A stretch of 64,000 nucleotides of DNA from Niallia taxi (GCF_004005475.1 NZ_RZTZ01000013.1:62001-126000), one strand, 5' to 3'; numbered from the stretch's first letter, positions 52,424 through 61,414 are shown. A program made the numbers and translations. Notes: generated by a model from the sequence alone, not told the origin.

Positions 52424-53503
52424 CTATGGTTTTATTAGTACCTTTAAAACCTGTTCCGACGGATTATGAGCAGTGGCTATTGCTAGATCCAGCTCTGATA
52501 ATGGAAAACGATGTGTAATCATTTCTTCTACCTTAAATACGTTGTTTCGTAGCATGTTGATAGCTCTTTCATAGTTGTAAGGATTGGATGAATAGGAGCC
52601 GACAACCTTTATTTCATCAAGAAAAAATCGTGCTGCTGGAATGGCTACGTCTGTGTTTGAAAATGGAGCAAAAACTAATACAGTACCACCTCTTGACACA
52701 CATTCCATTGCTTGTGGAAGCAATTGTTGAATTCCCGCTGAAATGATAACAATGTCGGCTCCCTTTCCATTTGTCTGCTCCATAATGCTTGTGACGACAT
52801 CCTCCTGCAGACTATTAATCGCCACGTCAGCACCAAATTCCAACGATTTTTCTAGTCGAAATGGATTAATATCAATTACAATAATGTTTGCTGCAAGCAG
52901 ATTTTTTGCTAATTGGACTTGCAAGAGCCCAATTTGACCTGCACCCATAATAACAACGGTATCTCCAGGATGTGTATCTATTAATTCAAATCCGTGCAAA
53001 CAGCAGGCAATAGGTTCTACCAATGCTCCTTCCTCATAACTCATCCCTTCTGGAAGATGTCCCATCGTGTGTTTTACATGTAATGCTGGTACTCGAATAT
53101 ATTCTGCAAAGCCGCCTGGATCAAGATTTGTTTGTGTAAATTGAGGACATAGGCTGTAGGAACCTCTTTTGCAATAATGACAAGTGAAACACGGGACATG
53201 ATGAGCAACGAATACTCTGTCACCAACCTGATAATCCTTTATGTTTGCTCCTATCTTTACGATTGTTCCTGCGACCTCATGTCCAAGAACAGTTTGAGGC
53301 GCTACTTTTTCATCTAGTACTTTATGAATATCTGTTCCGCAAAGTCCGCAATATTCCATTTTAATTAATACTTCGTCCTTTTCAATGGAAGGGATTTGTC
53401 TGTCTTCATATGCAATGTTGTTTTTATTATAAAAGGAAGCTACTTTCATCTGGCCGTCTTGACGTTTTCCCTCATTTCGATTGTACGGTTTCACGTCTTT
53501 CAT
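52424..53503 (-). CDS. zinc-dependent alcohol/polyol dehydrogenase
   Basis: This is a medium-chain zinc dehydrogenase of the sorbitol / galactitol-phosphate dehydrogenase type. Catalytic zinc ligands are in YCGLCGTDIH and GHEVAG. Structural zinc ligands are in CFTCHYCKRGSYSLC. The Rossmann motif is VIMGAGQIGLLQ. The ATG at 53503, 10 nt after GGAAGGA, overlaps the previous gene by 32 bp; an internal ATG (53449) opens the family-like start MKVASFYNKNNIAYEDRQIP and is a good alternative. It probably oxidises the PTS-imported polyol phosphate, as GatD does. Confidence 0.9.
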   Translation of the reverse strand: MKDVKPYNRNEGKRQDGQMKVASFYNKNNIAYEDRQIPSIEKDEVLIKMEYCGLCGTDIHKVLDEKVAPQTVLGHEVAGTIVKIGANIKDYQVGDRVFVAHHVPCFTCHYCKRGSYSLCPQFTQTNLDPGGFAEYIRVPALHVKHTMGHLPEGMSYEEGALVEPIACCLHGFELIDTHPGDTVVIMGAGQIGLLQVQLAKNLLAANIIVIDINPFRLEKSLEFGADVAINSLQEDVVTSIMEQTNGKGADIVIISAGIQQLLPQAMECVSRGGTVLVFAPFSNTDVAIPAARFFLDEIKVVGSYSSNPYNYERAINMLRNNVFKVEEMITHRFPLSELDLAIATAHNPSEQVLKVLIKP

Positions 53504-53927
53504 GCTTTTCACGTCCTTCCAATTCTTTTATCACTGCTAATAAATCCTTATAGCCTGCAAGCTTGTAGGAAATCCAATACCTTCCGCCAAGCAGGCGGAA
53601 GCTGCCGATTTTTATAAATGCTTTGCCTACATAGCCATAATCCTTTAATGTCAATTCCTTTACGTCCTCCCACTTATATTCATGCCTGCTCCAAAAGCCT
53701 TCAAATATAATGGACTCTGTCGTTAAGGTAATACTTGATGGATTATTTATCCCGATTACAGAGGTTATGAATAAAACAGGCATTGCTGTTAAAATGAGCG
53801 GATATATGCCAACTAATCCACTGTTTATTACCTGTAGCAGCGCCCATATAAATAAGCCCATCATGATAAGCACTGGAAGTATAATGGAAAGTAAAAACAC
53901 AGAAGTTGTGTAACGATACTGTTTCAT
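53472..53927 (-). CDS. hypothetical membrane protein with PH-like C-terminal half
   Basis: The 151-residue protein has two N-terminal membrane helices (about 10-32 and 38-58), then a beta-rich cytoplasmic part (ITLTTESIIFEGFWSRHEYKWEDVKELTLKD) that looks like a bacterial pleckstrin-homology-type domain. I do not recognise the exact family. It sits between the PTS EIIB gene and the alcohol dehydrogenase, with a hairpin before it and a 32-bp overlap after it, so it is translated with the dehydrogenases. Its role in the pathway is unknown. Confidence 0.65.
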   Translation of the reverse strand: MKQYRYTTSVFLLSIILPVLIMMGLFIWALLQVINSGLVGIYPLILTAMPVLFITSVIGINNPSSITLTTESIIFEGFWSRHEYKWEDVKELTLKDYGYVGKAFIKIGSFRLLGGRYWISYKLAGYKDLLAVIKELEGREKHERRETVQSK

Positions 53928-53947
53928 GCGTATCCTCCATTTGCAGA

Positions 53948-53983
53948 AAAAGCAAAAAAACTTATTATCGTTTTTTTGCTTTT
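53948..53983 (-). terminator. intra-operon hairpin, possibly attenuating
   Basis: AAAAGCAAAAAAAC (53948-53961) and GTTTTTTTGCTTTT (53970-53983) form a perfect 14-bp AT-rich stem just after the EIIB gene. It may reduce read-through from the PTS genes to the dehydrogenase genes. Confidence 0.65.
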
Positions 53984-53990
53984 CGCTGTT

Positions 53991-54272
53991 TTATTTGTCA
54001 ATATGAGAGATGATTTTTTCTATATCTGCATCAATTCCAACACCTGTTAAAAAGGAAATCGTTTGAATAACTGGTGTATCACCTGTATCACTGACTGGTG
54101 TTGTTGTCACAATTAAATCAGCTCTCGCTGCCTTTGAAGGCACTTCAGATGCTTTACATTGTTCCACGACAACATTTAATCCCTTGTTTTTCAGCATTTC
54201 TTCAATTTTTTTAGCGACAACTGTTGATGTAGCTACAGCAGTTCCACAGGAAACTAAGATTTTTTTGGCCAT
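53991..54272 (-). CDS. gatB: PTS EIIB component, galactitol family
   Basis: The 93-residue EIIB domain passes phosphate from EIIA to the incoming sugar alcohol. The phospho-cysteine loop SCGTAVATSTVVAKKIEE is typical of GatB/lactose-like EIIB proteins, and the length is normal. It follows the EIIC gene by 23 bp and is encoded as a separate polypeptide, as in the galactitol system. An AGGGAG site precedes the ATG. Confidence 0.93.
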   Translation of the reverse strand: MAKKILVSCGTAVATSTVVAKKIEEMLKNKGLNVVVEQCKASEVPSKAARADLIVTTTPVSDTGDTPVIQTISFLTGVGIDADIEKIISHIDK

Positions 54273-54295
54273 TTTAACATCTCCCTAGTTTTGTT

Positions 54296-55714
54296 TTACG
54301 CTTTATAAGCGTTTTCATTTTCTTGTACTGCTTCAACTGGCTTTAATGTCTTTGCATCTAAGCCCATTTCTTTCGCATATTGCCTCTTAATATCATTTCT
54401 GACCCAATACCACAGTAAACAATAAGCAAGTGCGGCAAAAATCGCTGCAATAAAATACGGATTACTTGGATCAAGTAAGCGGACAATAATCCATGGAATA
54501 ACATGTGAGCCTAAATCAATTCCCGAAATCTGTGTTGCTCCTTCTGGGAAATCAAAGCCAACTGCTCTTCCCATCGTCGTTGCCAAATCTGCTAGATTCG
54601 TTGCAATAAAGAAAACGATCATCAATGTGACAATGCTGTTAATAATGCCGCGAATAATATTGCCGCGAGCTGCTGCAACGGCCCATACGACGGTAAATGG
54701 AAGGACAGCGAAATCTGCAAATGGCAGCATGCCGTTATATGGGAGAATGACAGCCAATAACAGCGTAATCGGCACCATAATCAGTGCAACTGCCATATTG
54801 GATGCTGTTCCAATCACAATGGCTGTATCTAGACCAATATAAACATTTTTACCAGGGAACTTCTTATTGATTAAATCACGTGCTCCTTCTGATATTGGAA
54901 TAAGTCCTTCCATTAACAGCGCTACCATTCTTGGCATCAAAATTAATACTGCCGACATTTGAATACCTAATGTTAGAATTCCTTTAGCGTCATAACCGCC
55001 AAGGAAGCCAATCAGGAGGCCAAGCACTAATCCCATAACAAGCGGTTCACCAAAAATTCCAAATCGTTTCTTTAATGTTTCTGGGTCTGCTTCGATTTTA
55101 TTGATTCCAGGGATTTTATCTACAATTCGATTACTTGCATAAGTGATTGGTGCAAAGTTAACGGTCTCCGAGTGGGCCATGGAAACGCCCTTGAGGCCAA
55201 AGTGGTGCTCAACTGCCGGTGCAGTCCAGTCTGCTAGTTTGAGGGTGATGGCTGAGACAATTAATCCAACAGCGATCGCTAGAATCATATTGTCATAAGC
55301 ATAATAAGTAACAGATGCCGCAAAGATTAGATGCCAAAAGTTCCAAATATCTACATTTAGCGTTTTGGTTAAATTAGTAGACAGCATGATTACGTTTAAA
55401 ACTAAAACTAATGGAATCATTAATGGTGCTACTGGTGTTCCAAAGGAAATCGCTGCACCAATTGGCCAGCCAACATCCAAAATATCCAAATTCAAGCCGA
55501 GCTTTTCAACCATAGCCTGTGCTGCAGGTCCAATTGCTCCTGATAACAGTCCAATAACAAGATTTACGCCAATAAAGCCAATTCCAATGGTAATACCTGC
55601 TGTTAATGATTTTTTAAAGCCTTGCCTTAACAGCAAACCAAAAACGGTCATGATGATGGGAAGCATGATGGAAGGACCTAAATCTAACACAAAATCAACA
55701 GCTTGCTTAATCAT
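54296..55714 (-). CDS. gatC: PTS EIIC component, galactitol family
   Basis: The membrane permease of about 472 residues has about ten or more hydrophobic segments. It matches the GatC family, which imports galactitol, arabitol or related polyols with phosphorylation. Landmarks are LGPSIMLPIIMTVFGLLLRQG, DVGWPIGAAISFGTPVAPLMIPL, and LMEGLIPISEGARDLINKKFPGKNVYIGLDTAI. The ATG at 55714 follows AGGGGG at 6-7 nt; an in-frame ATG at 55732 lacks a site. The substrate cannot be read from sequence. Confidence 0.94.
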   Translation of the reverse strand: MIKQAVDFVLDLGPSIMLPIIMTVFGLLLRQGFKKSLTAGITIGIGFIGVNLVIGLLSGAIGPAAQAMVEKLGLNLDILDVGWPIGAAISFGTPVAPLMIPLVLVLNVIMLSTNLTKTLNVDIWNFWHLIFAASVTYYAYDNMILAIAVGLIVSAITLKLADWTAPAVEHHFGLKGVSMAHSETVNFAPITYASNRIVDKIPGINKIEADPETLKKRFGIFGEPLVMGLVLGLLIGFLGGYDAKGILTLGIQMSAVLILMPRMVALLMEGLIPISEGARDLINKKFPGKNVYIGLDTAIVIGTASNMAVALIMVPITLLLAVILPYNGMLPFADFAVLPFTVVWAVAAARGNIIRGIINSIVTLMIVFFIATNLADLATTMGRAVGFDFPEGATQISGIDLGSHVIPWIIVRLLDPSNPYFIAAIFAALAYCLLWYWVRNDIKRQYAKEMGLDAKTLKPVEAVQENENAYKA

Positions 55715-55736
55715 GAGTTGACCCCCTAACATTATA

Positions 55737-55750
55737 GGTAGCGCTTACAT
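55737..55750 (-). promoter_or_regulatory. possible cre site between EIIA and EIIC genes
   Basis: On the minus strand TGTAAGCGCTACCT matches the cre consensus at 12 of 14 positions. It lies within the operon, so any repression would act as a roadblock. A second cre-like 14-mer (TGAAAACGCTTATA at 54304-54317, identical to the one at bglX) lies in the 3' end of the EIIC gene. Confidence 0.3.
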
Positions 55751-55751
55751 T

Positions 55752-56231
55752 TTATTCAACACTTATTGGGTTAAGCTCCTTGTCTAATACTTCTACTAGC
55801 TCTTTAGCCGAAGCGGCATATTTCAGCTGAGACATTGCTGCATCATTTTGAAATACACCCATTAATCTTTCCAGCAAACTCAGCTGCTTGGCCGGATCGG
55901 AAATTGCTAGCATAAGAACAATTTCCACATTGACTATAGTGTTTTCACTTCCCATCATAATAAAATCAACTGGATTTTCCAATACTGCAACAGAAATCAT
56001 CGGTCTAATCACATGCTCTGGATCTGTATGGGGAATCGCCACTCCCATTGTTGCGAGTGGTAAGCCTGTTGGAAAAACTTTTTCTCTTTCTAAAATGGAT
56101 GATAAAAACGATTCTTTCACATAGTGGTGTCTTTTTAAGTCTTCACTTAATGTAGCCATAACATCTTCCCTATTTTCTGCTAATACATGCAAGTGTACAA
56201 CTTCTTCATCAAGGTTAATTAACTTTTCCAT
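55752..56231 (-). CDS. gatA: PTS EIIA component, galactitol/fructose type
   Basis: The 159-residue EIIA of the PTS_EIIA_2 family accepts phosphate from HPr. The phospho-histidine is in VAIPHTDPEHV, and the N-terminal helices (DVMATLSEDLKRHHYV) and C-terminal LLERLMGVFQN are typical of GatA. It is the first gene of the PTS operon. Upstream lie a sigma-A promoter and a SorC operator. Confidence 0.92.
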   Translation of the reverse strand: MEKLINLDEEVVHLHVLAENREDVMATLSEDLKRHHYVKESFLSSILEREKVFPTGLPLATMGVAIPHTDPEHVIRPMISVAVLENPVDFIMMGSENTIVNVEIVLMLAISDPAKQLSLLERLMGVFQNDAAMSQLKYAASAKELVEVLDKELNPISVE

Positions 56232-56270
56232 TCTAATTCCTCCTTCCCTGATTAGATACTTTTTTACTTT

Positions 56271-56294
56271 TGTTCTAACTTGTTACATTTGTAA
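56271..56294 (+). promoter_or_regulatory. SorC operator, site A (PTS operon)
   Basis: TGTTCT-AACTTGTT-ACATTTGTAA matches the shared 24-bp motif. It lies 2 bp downstream of the -10 of the PTS promoter, covering the expected transcription start, so the regulator probably represses or blocks initiation here. Confidence 0.78.
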
Positions 56295-56296
56295 TC

Positions 56297-56325
56297 ATCA
56301 TAAGTTATGATGACAGTTCAGTCAA
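56297..56325 (-). promoter_or_regulatory. sigma-A promoter of the PTS operon
   Basis: On the minus strand TTGACT (-35, 56320-56325), a 17-bp spacer and TATGAT (-10, 56297-56302) form the promoter. A perfect TCATCATA-AGT-TATGATGA dyad (56295-56313) overlaps the -10. The elements are identical to those of the dehydrogenase-complex promoter. Confidence 0.8.
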
Positions 56326-56370
56326 GACATTTTTTCGAAAATTCCAAAAACAACTTTCGACTCGAAAGTG

Positions 56371-56405
56371 GCCGAAAAAGCCTGCAATTGTGTGAAGGCC
56401 TTTTC
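56371..56405 (-). terminator. terminator of the dehydrogenase-complex operon
   Basis: GAAAAAGCCT and AGGCCTTTTC arms (one mismatch) form the stem about 20 bp past the E3 gene, with a U-rich end on the minus strand. Confidence 0.7.
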
Positions 56406-56421
56406 GTGTCATTTATTCATA

Positions 56422-57819
56422 TTAAGACCGTACTGCTTGCTGGGAGGTTAATTTATGAACACCATTTAAGGCTGCCTCAAAAAATGTTTCTGCCAGTGTT
56501 GGATGTGGATGAATCATATTCGCCGCTTCCTCTATTGTTCCTTCTAAATGCATGAATGCAGAAGCATTAGCGATCAACTCTGTTACATGAGATCCTGCCA
56601 TAACAACACCGACGATTTCACCATGCTTTGCTTCATAGATAATTTTCGTAAATCCGTCTGGTTGACCCGCACTTAGTGCTTTTCCACTTCCAGAAAAATC
56701 GAATTTCTCAACGCGTACTTCCATTCCTTGCCTTTGTGCCTCCTCTGCGGACATGCCAACAGAAGCAATTTCAGGTAAAGTATATATACAACGTGGCATA
56801 ACATGATAATTAATATAGTCAGATTTACCAGAGGCATTATTTGCTGCAACAATGCCCTCAGCACTTGCTGCATGCGCGAGCTGCCAGCCGCCTATAACGT
56901 CTCCAACAGCATAAACCCCGTTATGACTTGTTTCCATTTGACTATTAACCTTTAAAAACGGACCATTCTGTTCCAGGTGAAGCTCTGAAACAGCAGACAG
57001 GTTTGGACGTCTGCCAGTGCATACGATTACTACGTTTGCTTCTAGAAGTACTTCTTTTCCGTTTGCATCCTTACAAAGAACGGTTTTTAATCCTGCTTTC
57101 TCCTGAACACTTTGCACTTTTGTGCCTGTGTGAAGGTGAATGCCCTTTTTCTTTAACATTTTAGCTAAAAATTTGGAAGCTTCTTCATCCTCTGTTGCAA
57201 TAATTCTATCTGCTGCCTCCACAACAGTTACCGATACGTTTAAAGAGGAAAAAATGGTGGCAAATTCGACTCCGATTACACCACCGCCTATAATAATGAC
57301 AGATTTCGGGATTTCCTCCAGATCAAAAATGGTATCACTTGTTTCATAGCGGATATTGTCTAAGCCTGGAATCGGTGGAAGAGCTGGTGTTGATCCTGTT
57401 GCAATGATTACCTTTTTAGCGCTAACGGTTTCTTCCTTATCAGACTGCTTCACCTTCACGCCGCCATTTGGCAGAACTATGCCATAGCCATTATATACAT
57501 CTATTGCACCCTGCTTCAGCAAAAAGGCAATGCCACTACGTAGGCGATTAATTACATCATCTTTGCGCTTTTTCATTTTGCTGAAGGAAAACGTTAATTC
57601 TCCAGTTTCGATGCCCCAATCCTTGCTTTTTTCGATTTGTTCAATTATTTCCGCATGCTTCAAATACGTTTTTGATGGAATACAGCCTCGATTTAAACAT
57701 GTTCCTCCAAGATTATCTGCCTCAATCAGCGCGGTTTTTTGACCTTGTTTTGCTGCATGCAATGCTGCTACATACCCTCCAGGTCCGCCACCGATTACTA
57801 CAAGATCATAGGTTTTCAC
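56422..57819 (-). CDS. lpdA: dihydrolipoyl dehydrogenase (E3)
   Basis: This 465-residue FAD-disulfide oxidoreductase reoxidises the lipoyl arm of E2 with NAD+. The FAD motif VVIGGGPGGYVAALHAA, redox cysteines GGTCLNRGCIPSK, NAD motif IIIGGGVIGVEFA, second FAD motif GVYAVGDVIGG and the C-terminal His-Glu pair in IHPHPTLAE are all present. It is the last gene of the four-gene complex operon, 13 bp after E2, so it is dedicated to this complex. Confidence 0.96.
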   Translation of the reverse strand: MKTYDLVVIGGGPGGYVAALHAAKQGQKTALIEADNLGGTCLNRGCIPSKTYLKHAEIIEQIEKSKDWGIETGELTFSFSKMKKRKDDVINRLRSGIAFLLKQGAIDVYNGYGIVLPNGGVKVKQSDKEETVSAKKVIIATGSTPALPPIPGLDNIRYETSDTIFDLEEIPKSVIIIGGGVIGVEFATIFSSLNVSVTVVEAADRIIATEDEEASKFLAKMLKKKGIHLHTGTKVQSVQEKAGLKTVLCKDANGKEVLLEANVVIVCTGRRPNLSAVSELHLEQNGPFLKVNSQMETSHNGVYAVGDVIGGWQLAHAASAEGIVAANNASGKSDYINYHVMPRCIYTLPEIASVGMSAEEAQRQGMEVRVEKFDFSGSGKALSAGQPDGFTKIIYEAKHGEIVGVVMAGSHVTELIANASAFMHLEGTIEEAANMIHPHPTLAETFFEAALNGVHKLTSQQAVRS

Positions 57820-57832
57820 GAATTTATTCCCC

Positions 57833-59185
57833 CTATGCTAATAACTCAAATGGATTTTCTAGTATTTGTTTTAATTCTGTCAAAAAAGCAGCTGCCGGCG
57901 CTCCGTCCATTGCCCGATGATCAAATGAAAGGCTAAGTGTCATCATCGGTCGAATTTCTATTGTATTATTAATAGCCACTGGCTTATCCTGAATCCTGCC
58001 AACTCCGAGTATGGCGCTTTCTGGTTGATTAATAATTGGTGTGAAAACATCAATTGCATACATTCCAAGGTTACTTATCGTAAAAGTAGACCCTTTTAAT
58101 TGGTCTGGCAGTAATTTATTTTCACGAGCACGTTTGCCAATATGCTTGGCCGCTTTTGTAACTGCTGCAAGCCCCATTGCTGGTACATTTTTAATGACTG
58201 GAACCATTAATCCATCCTGTACAGCAACAGCAAGACCTATATTAACATCGTTATGCTGAACAATCTCGTCCCCCTCGATCGAGACGTTTATTTGTGGATG
58301 CCTTGATATGGCTGTACCGGCTGCTTTTATTAAGATGTCAGTAAAGGAGATTTTTAGGCCCGTTTGTTTTTCTACCACTGGTATAAGAACAGCCCGCAAT
58401 TCCTTTACTTTAGACATATCAACCTCTGTTGTTAATGTTACATGTGGTGCTGTATATGCACTTTGTGCCATTCTGTCAGCGATGATTTTTCTCATACCAG
58501 ACAATTTCCTGCGATTTTCTTTATCGCCAAACAAAGTGTTCGCTTCTATAGGCTTTGGTGTAATGACATGAACAACATCAGCTTTCACTATTTTCCCGTT
58601 CACACCGCTTCCTTCAACAGTCGATAAATCAACTTGAGCTGCCTCTGCGATTTTCTTCGCAAGTGGTGTTGATTTTGCAGATGATTGCGCTTCATCCAAA
58701 TGAAAAATAACATCTTTTTTTTGAACACGTCCATTGGGACCACTGCCATTTATAAATACTAAATCTACCTTGTTCACCCTTGCTAAATGGCGCGCTGCAG
58801 GAGTTGCACGTGGCTTCGCGCTCTTCTTTGACGAATTAACAGCAGCCTGGCTATTCTCTAAGGATACTGATTGATTGCTTTCTGACGTTCCCTCTTCCTT
58901 TGTCCCGCCTCCTGCCTGCCCAGGTGATTCGGCAGGAACGGATTCTTCTGATTTGCCAATATAGCCGACCACGTAATTAACTGGTACCTCTTCATCGACA
59001 GCAACATATTTTTTCAGGAGAATACCTTGATCGTACGCTTCTACCTCAATATTAATTTTGTCTGTCATTATTTCAAAAAGCGGTTCTCCAATGTCGACAG
59101 CTTCTCCTTCTTCTTTAAACCACTGCAGGAGAGTGCCTGTTGCCATCGTGCTACTTAGCTTCGGCATAAATATTTCGTTTGCCAT
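57833..59185 (-). CDS. acoC: dihydrolipoamide acyltransferase (E2) with two E3-binding domains
   Basis: The 450-residue E2 has one lipoyl domain (about 1-78, lipoyl Lys43 in MTDKINIEVEA), then two tandem peripheral-subunit-binding domains: ATPAARHLARVNKVDLV...GPNGRVQKKDV (about 127-165) and STPLAKKIAEAAQVDLST...GVNGKIVKADV (about 172-210). The catalytic domain follows, with SFDHRAMDGAPAAAFL (HxxxDG). Two binding domains are unusual, since one is standard. It transfers an acyl group, probably acetyl, to CoA. It belongs with E1alpha/E1beta of acetoin-dehydrogenase type. Confidence 0.94.
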   Translation of the reverse strand: MANEIFMPKLSSTMATGTLLQWFKEEGEAVDIGEPLFEIMTDKINIEVEAYDQGILLKKYVAVDEEVPVNYVVGYIGKSEESVPAESPGQAGGGTKEEGTSESNQSVSLENSQAAVNSSKKSAKPRATPAARHLARVNKVDLVFINGSGPNGRVQKKDVIFHLDEAQSSAKSTPLAKKIAEAAQVDLSTVEGSGVNGKIVKADVVHVITPKPIEANTLFGDKENRRKLSGMRKIIADRMAQSAYTAPHVTLTTEVDMSKVKELRAVLIPVVEKQTGLKISFTDILIKAAGTAISRHPQINVSIEGDEIVQHNDVNIGLAVAVQDGLMVPVIKNVPAMGLAAVTKAAKHIGKRARENKLLPDQLKGSTFTISNLGMYAIDVFTPIINQPESAILGVGRIQDKPVAINNTIEIRPMMTLSLSFDHRAMDGAPAAAFLTELKQILENPFELLA

Positions 59186-59199
59186 GCGGGCTTCCCTCC

Positions 59200-60189
59200 T
59201 TATCTGTTTTTCACCGTTTCCTTCACTGCTGCAACAATGTCTGGAATTTGCGGAATGGCCGCTTTTTCTAAGTTCGGGTTATATGGAATGGGCACCTCTT
59301 TTCCACCTAGTCGTTTAATTGGTGCATCTAAGTAATCAAATGCTTCACTTTCAGCAATAACACTGACAATTTCCCCGCCGAAGCCGCCGCGCTGAACTGC
59401 TTCATGGACAACAAGTAATCTTCCTGTCTTTTTCACAGATTCTATGATGGTTTCTTTATCGAGCGGTACAAGTGTGCGCGGATCAATTAGCTCTACACTT
59501 ATACCAACTTGTTCGAGTATTGCTGCGGCTTCAAGGGCTTTATGAACCATGATAGCGGTTGCAACAATAGTTATATCCGTTCCTTCTCGTTTGATGTCAG
59601 CCTTACCTAATTCGATCTTATATGACTCTGTCGGAACATCGCCAGTTGTTTTATACAGAAGCTTATGTTCGTAAAATATGACTGGGTTGTCATCATCTAT
59701 CGCTGCTTTCAACAATCCTTTGACATCATAAGCAGTGGAAGGCTGAACTACCTTCAATCCTGGAATATGTGTCATCCATGCTTCAAGACTTTGAGAATGC
59801 TGAGCGGCAGCTCCTGTTCCTGAGCCAGACGGTGTCCGTAAGACCATTGGCACCTTCCCTTTTCCACCGAACATATAGCGTGTTTTGGCAGCTTGATTCA
59901 CCATTTGATCCATCGCTATCGTAATAAAATCAGAAAACTGCAGTTCTAAGATTGGGCGCATTCCTGTTAATGCCGATCCGATTGCTGCACCAGCAATTGC
60001 CGCTTCTGAAATAGGTGTATTGCGCACCCGTTCAGGTCCAAACTCTTCAATCATCCCGCGAGTGACTCCAAAGGCTCCACCGTATACCCCGATGTCTTCA
60101 CCAAGAATGAATACATCTTCGTTTTCGCGCATTTCCATGCTCATCGCTTCCCTAACAGCCTCTAAATACGTTATTTGTCTTGTAGTCAT
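59200..60189 (-). CDS. acoB: 2-oxo acid/acetoin dehydrogenase E1 beta subunit
   Basis: The 329-residue transketolase-like beta subunit has [62 protein letters not shown] and the C-terminal [14 protein letters not shown]. These are typical of PdhB/AcoB. It forms the thiamine-dependent E1 heterotetramer with the product of the preceding gene (18 bp apart). In sequence it sits with the acetoin dehydrogenase group, so the substrate is more likely an acyloin than pyruvate; this is inference. Confidence 0.94.
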   Translation of the reverse strand: MTTRQITYLEAVREAMSMEMRENEDVFILGEDIGVYGGAFGVTRGMIEEFGPERVRNTPISEAAIAGAAIGSALTGMRPILELQFSDFITIAMDQMVNQAAKTRYMFGGKGKVPMVLRTPSGSGTGAAAQHSQSLEAWMTHIPGLKVVQPSTAYDVKGLLKAAIDDDNPVIFYEHKLLYKTTGDVPTESYKIELGKADIKREGTDITIVATAIMVHKALEAAAILEQVGISVELIDPRTLVPLDKETIIESVKKTGRLLVVHEAVQRGGFGGEIVSVIAESEAFDYLDAPIKRLGGKEVPIPYNPNLEKAAIPQIPDIVAAVKETVKNR

Positions 60190-60207
60190 ACCTTCCGCTC
60201 CTCTCTT

Positions 60208-61194
60208 TTATGCGTATATATCTTCAAGTAAACTGTCAATGGATGGTTCTGGGCTGTTTTCAGCAAACCTCACAGCACCTTCAATTTCTTGATATGCCGA
60301 CTCCTCCAGCTGCTTAGCTGTTTCTTCTGTAAGAATATTTGCATTGATGAGCGTATCCTTAAAGCGTTTGATTCCGTCTTTTGCTCTCCATTCCTTTTCT
60401 TCCTCACGAGTCCGGTATTTTTTGGCATCGCTTTTCGAGTGACCCTTCCAGCGATATGTTTTCATTTCGATTAAGGATGGTCCTTTACCGCTGCGTGCAT
60501 GTTCCACTGCCACATGGACTGAATTCATAATGTCAATCATGTCAAGTCCATCAACTACCTTGCCAGGGATTCCGTAGCTGCCGGCACGGTCCGCGATATG
60601 TTCAATACGTGTCATTTCTTTTACTGGACCTGACATCCCGTATTGATTATTTTCACAAATGAATACAACAGGAAGATCCCAAATCGCCGCAAGGTTAACA
60701 GATTCATGAAAGCTGCCTTCATTTGAGGCACCATCACCAAAGAAGCAAAGAACCACATAATTTTCTTTTTTCATTTGTGACGTTAGCGCAGCTCCGACTG
60801 CAAGCGGAAGACCTCCACCAACAATTCCGTTTGCACCCAGATTGCCCTTTTCGACATCTGCAATATGCATCGAACCGCCTTTTCCTTTACAGTAGCCTGT
60901 TTCTCTTCCGAATAGCTCTGCCATCATTTTGTTAACATCGCCTTCTTTTGCAATACAGTGCCCGTGTCCCCTGTGTGTGCTGACAATCTTATCTTTTCTG
61001 CCAATCACAGCAATGGAGCCCGCTGCAGATGCCTCTTGGCCAACACATAAATGTGTCGTTCCATGTATCATGCCTTTAGCAAAAAACTGGTCCACCTTTT
61101 CATCGAAATAGCGAATTAACCACATCTCTTTATATAAATCTTTCAGTTTCTGTTCTGTAATCATCTCAGGAAGCTTTAATGTTTTAACAGTCAT
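60208..61194 (-). CDS. acoA: 2-oxo acid/acetoin dehydrogenase E1 alpha subunit
   Basis: The 328-residue thiamine-diphosphate subunit has the cofactor motif FFGDGASNEGSFHESVNLAA...ENNQYG and the segments STHRGHGHCIAKEGDV, GKGGSMHIADVEKGNLGANGI. These follow Bacillus AcoA closely, more than PdhA. It would attack the carbonyl of a methyl ketone next to a hydroxyl and pass a two-carbon acetyl unit to E2. It is the first gene of the complex operon, under a promoter with SorC operator. No acoR or acu genes lie nearby, so the physiological substrate may not be acetoin. Confidence 0.94.
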   Translation of the reverse strand: MTVKTLKLPEMITEQKLKDLYKEMWLIRYFDEKVDQFFAKGMIHGTTHLCVGQEASAAGSIAVIGRKDKIVSTHRGHGHCIAKEGDVNKMMAELFGRETGYCKGKGGSMHIADVEKGNLGANGIVGGGLPLAVGAALTSQMKKENYVVLCFFGDGASNEGSFHESVNLAAIWDLPVVFICENNQYGMSGPVKEMTRIEHIADRAGSYGIPGKVVDGLDMIDIMNSVHVAVEHARSGKGPSLIEMKTYRWKGHSKSDAKKYRTREEEKEWRAKDGIKRFKDTLINANILTEETAKQLEESAYQEIEGAVRFAENSPEPSIDSLLEDIYA

Positions 61195-61216
61195 TATTTA
61201 TTCCTCCCTTTACATT

Positions 61217-61240
61217 TGTTCTATACTGTTACATTTGTAA
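61217..61240 (+). promoter_or_regulatory. SorC operator, site B (dehydrogenase-complex operon)
   Basis: TGTTCT-ATACTGTT-ACATTTGTAA, two bases downstream of the -10. A further ACATTTGT lies at 61212-61219, 19 bp away from the one inside the site, so several regulator subunits may bind side by side. Confidence 0.78.
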
Positions 61241-61242
61241 AA

Positions 61243-61271
61243 ATCATATAATGTATCCATAAGATAGTCAA
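61243..61271 (-). promoter_or_regulatory. sigma-A promoter of the dehydrogenase-complex operon
   Basis: On the minus strand TTGACT (61266-61271), a 17-bp spacer and TATGAT (61243-61248) form the promoter. Both hexamers and the spacing to the operator are the same as at the PTS operon. Confidence 0.82.
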
Positions 61272-61361
61272 GGGAAAAACGTTTATTTTCTGATATTTTT
61301 TAATAATAAAATAATGGTAGATTTCTAAAAAAACGGACCCTCAAAATGTAGGAAATTATTT

Positions 61362-61412
61362 AAAAAGGGAAAAAGAGCTTCAGGTATAAAACCTGTTCTC
61401 CCTTTCCCTTTT
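61362..61412 (-). terminator. terminator of the SAF-oxidoreductase/EIIA operon
   Basis: AAAAGGGAAA..GAG..AGGT pairs with ACCT..CTC..TTTCCCTTTT in a long interrupted stem ending just before the EIIA stop codon. Confidence 0.8.
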
Positions 61413-61414
61413 GG

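Noticed and set aside
54304-54317. cre-like 14-mer in the 3' end of the EIIC gene, identical to the one at bglX
   Set aside because: It lies in coding sequence away from a promoter; it is mentioned only as a possible roadblock and not called as a site.
58041-58571. Plus-strand frames opposite the E2 gene
   Set aside because: They are antisense shadows of a well-conserved gene, without ribosome sites.
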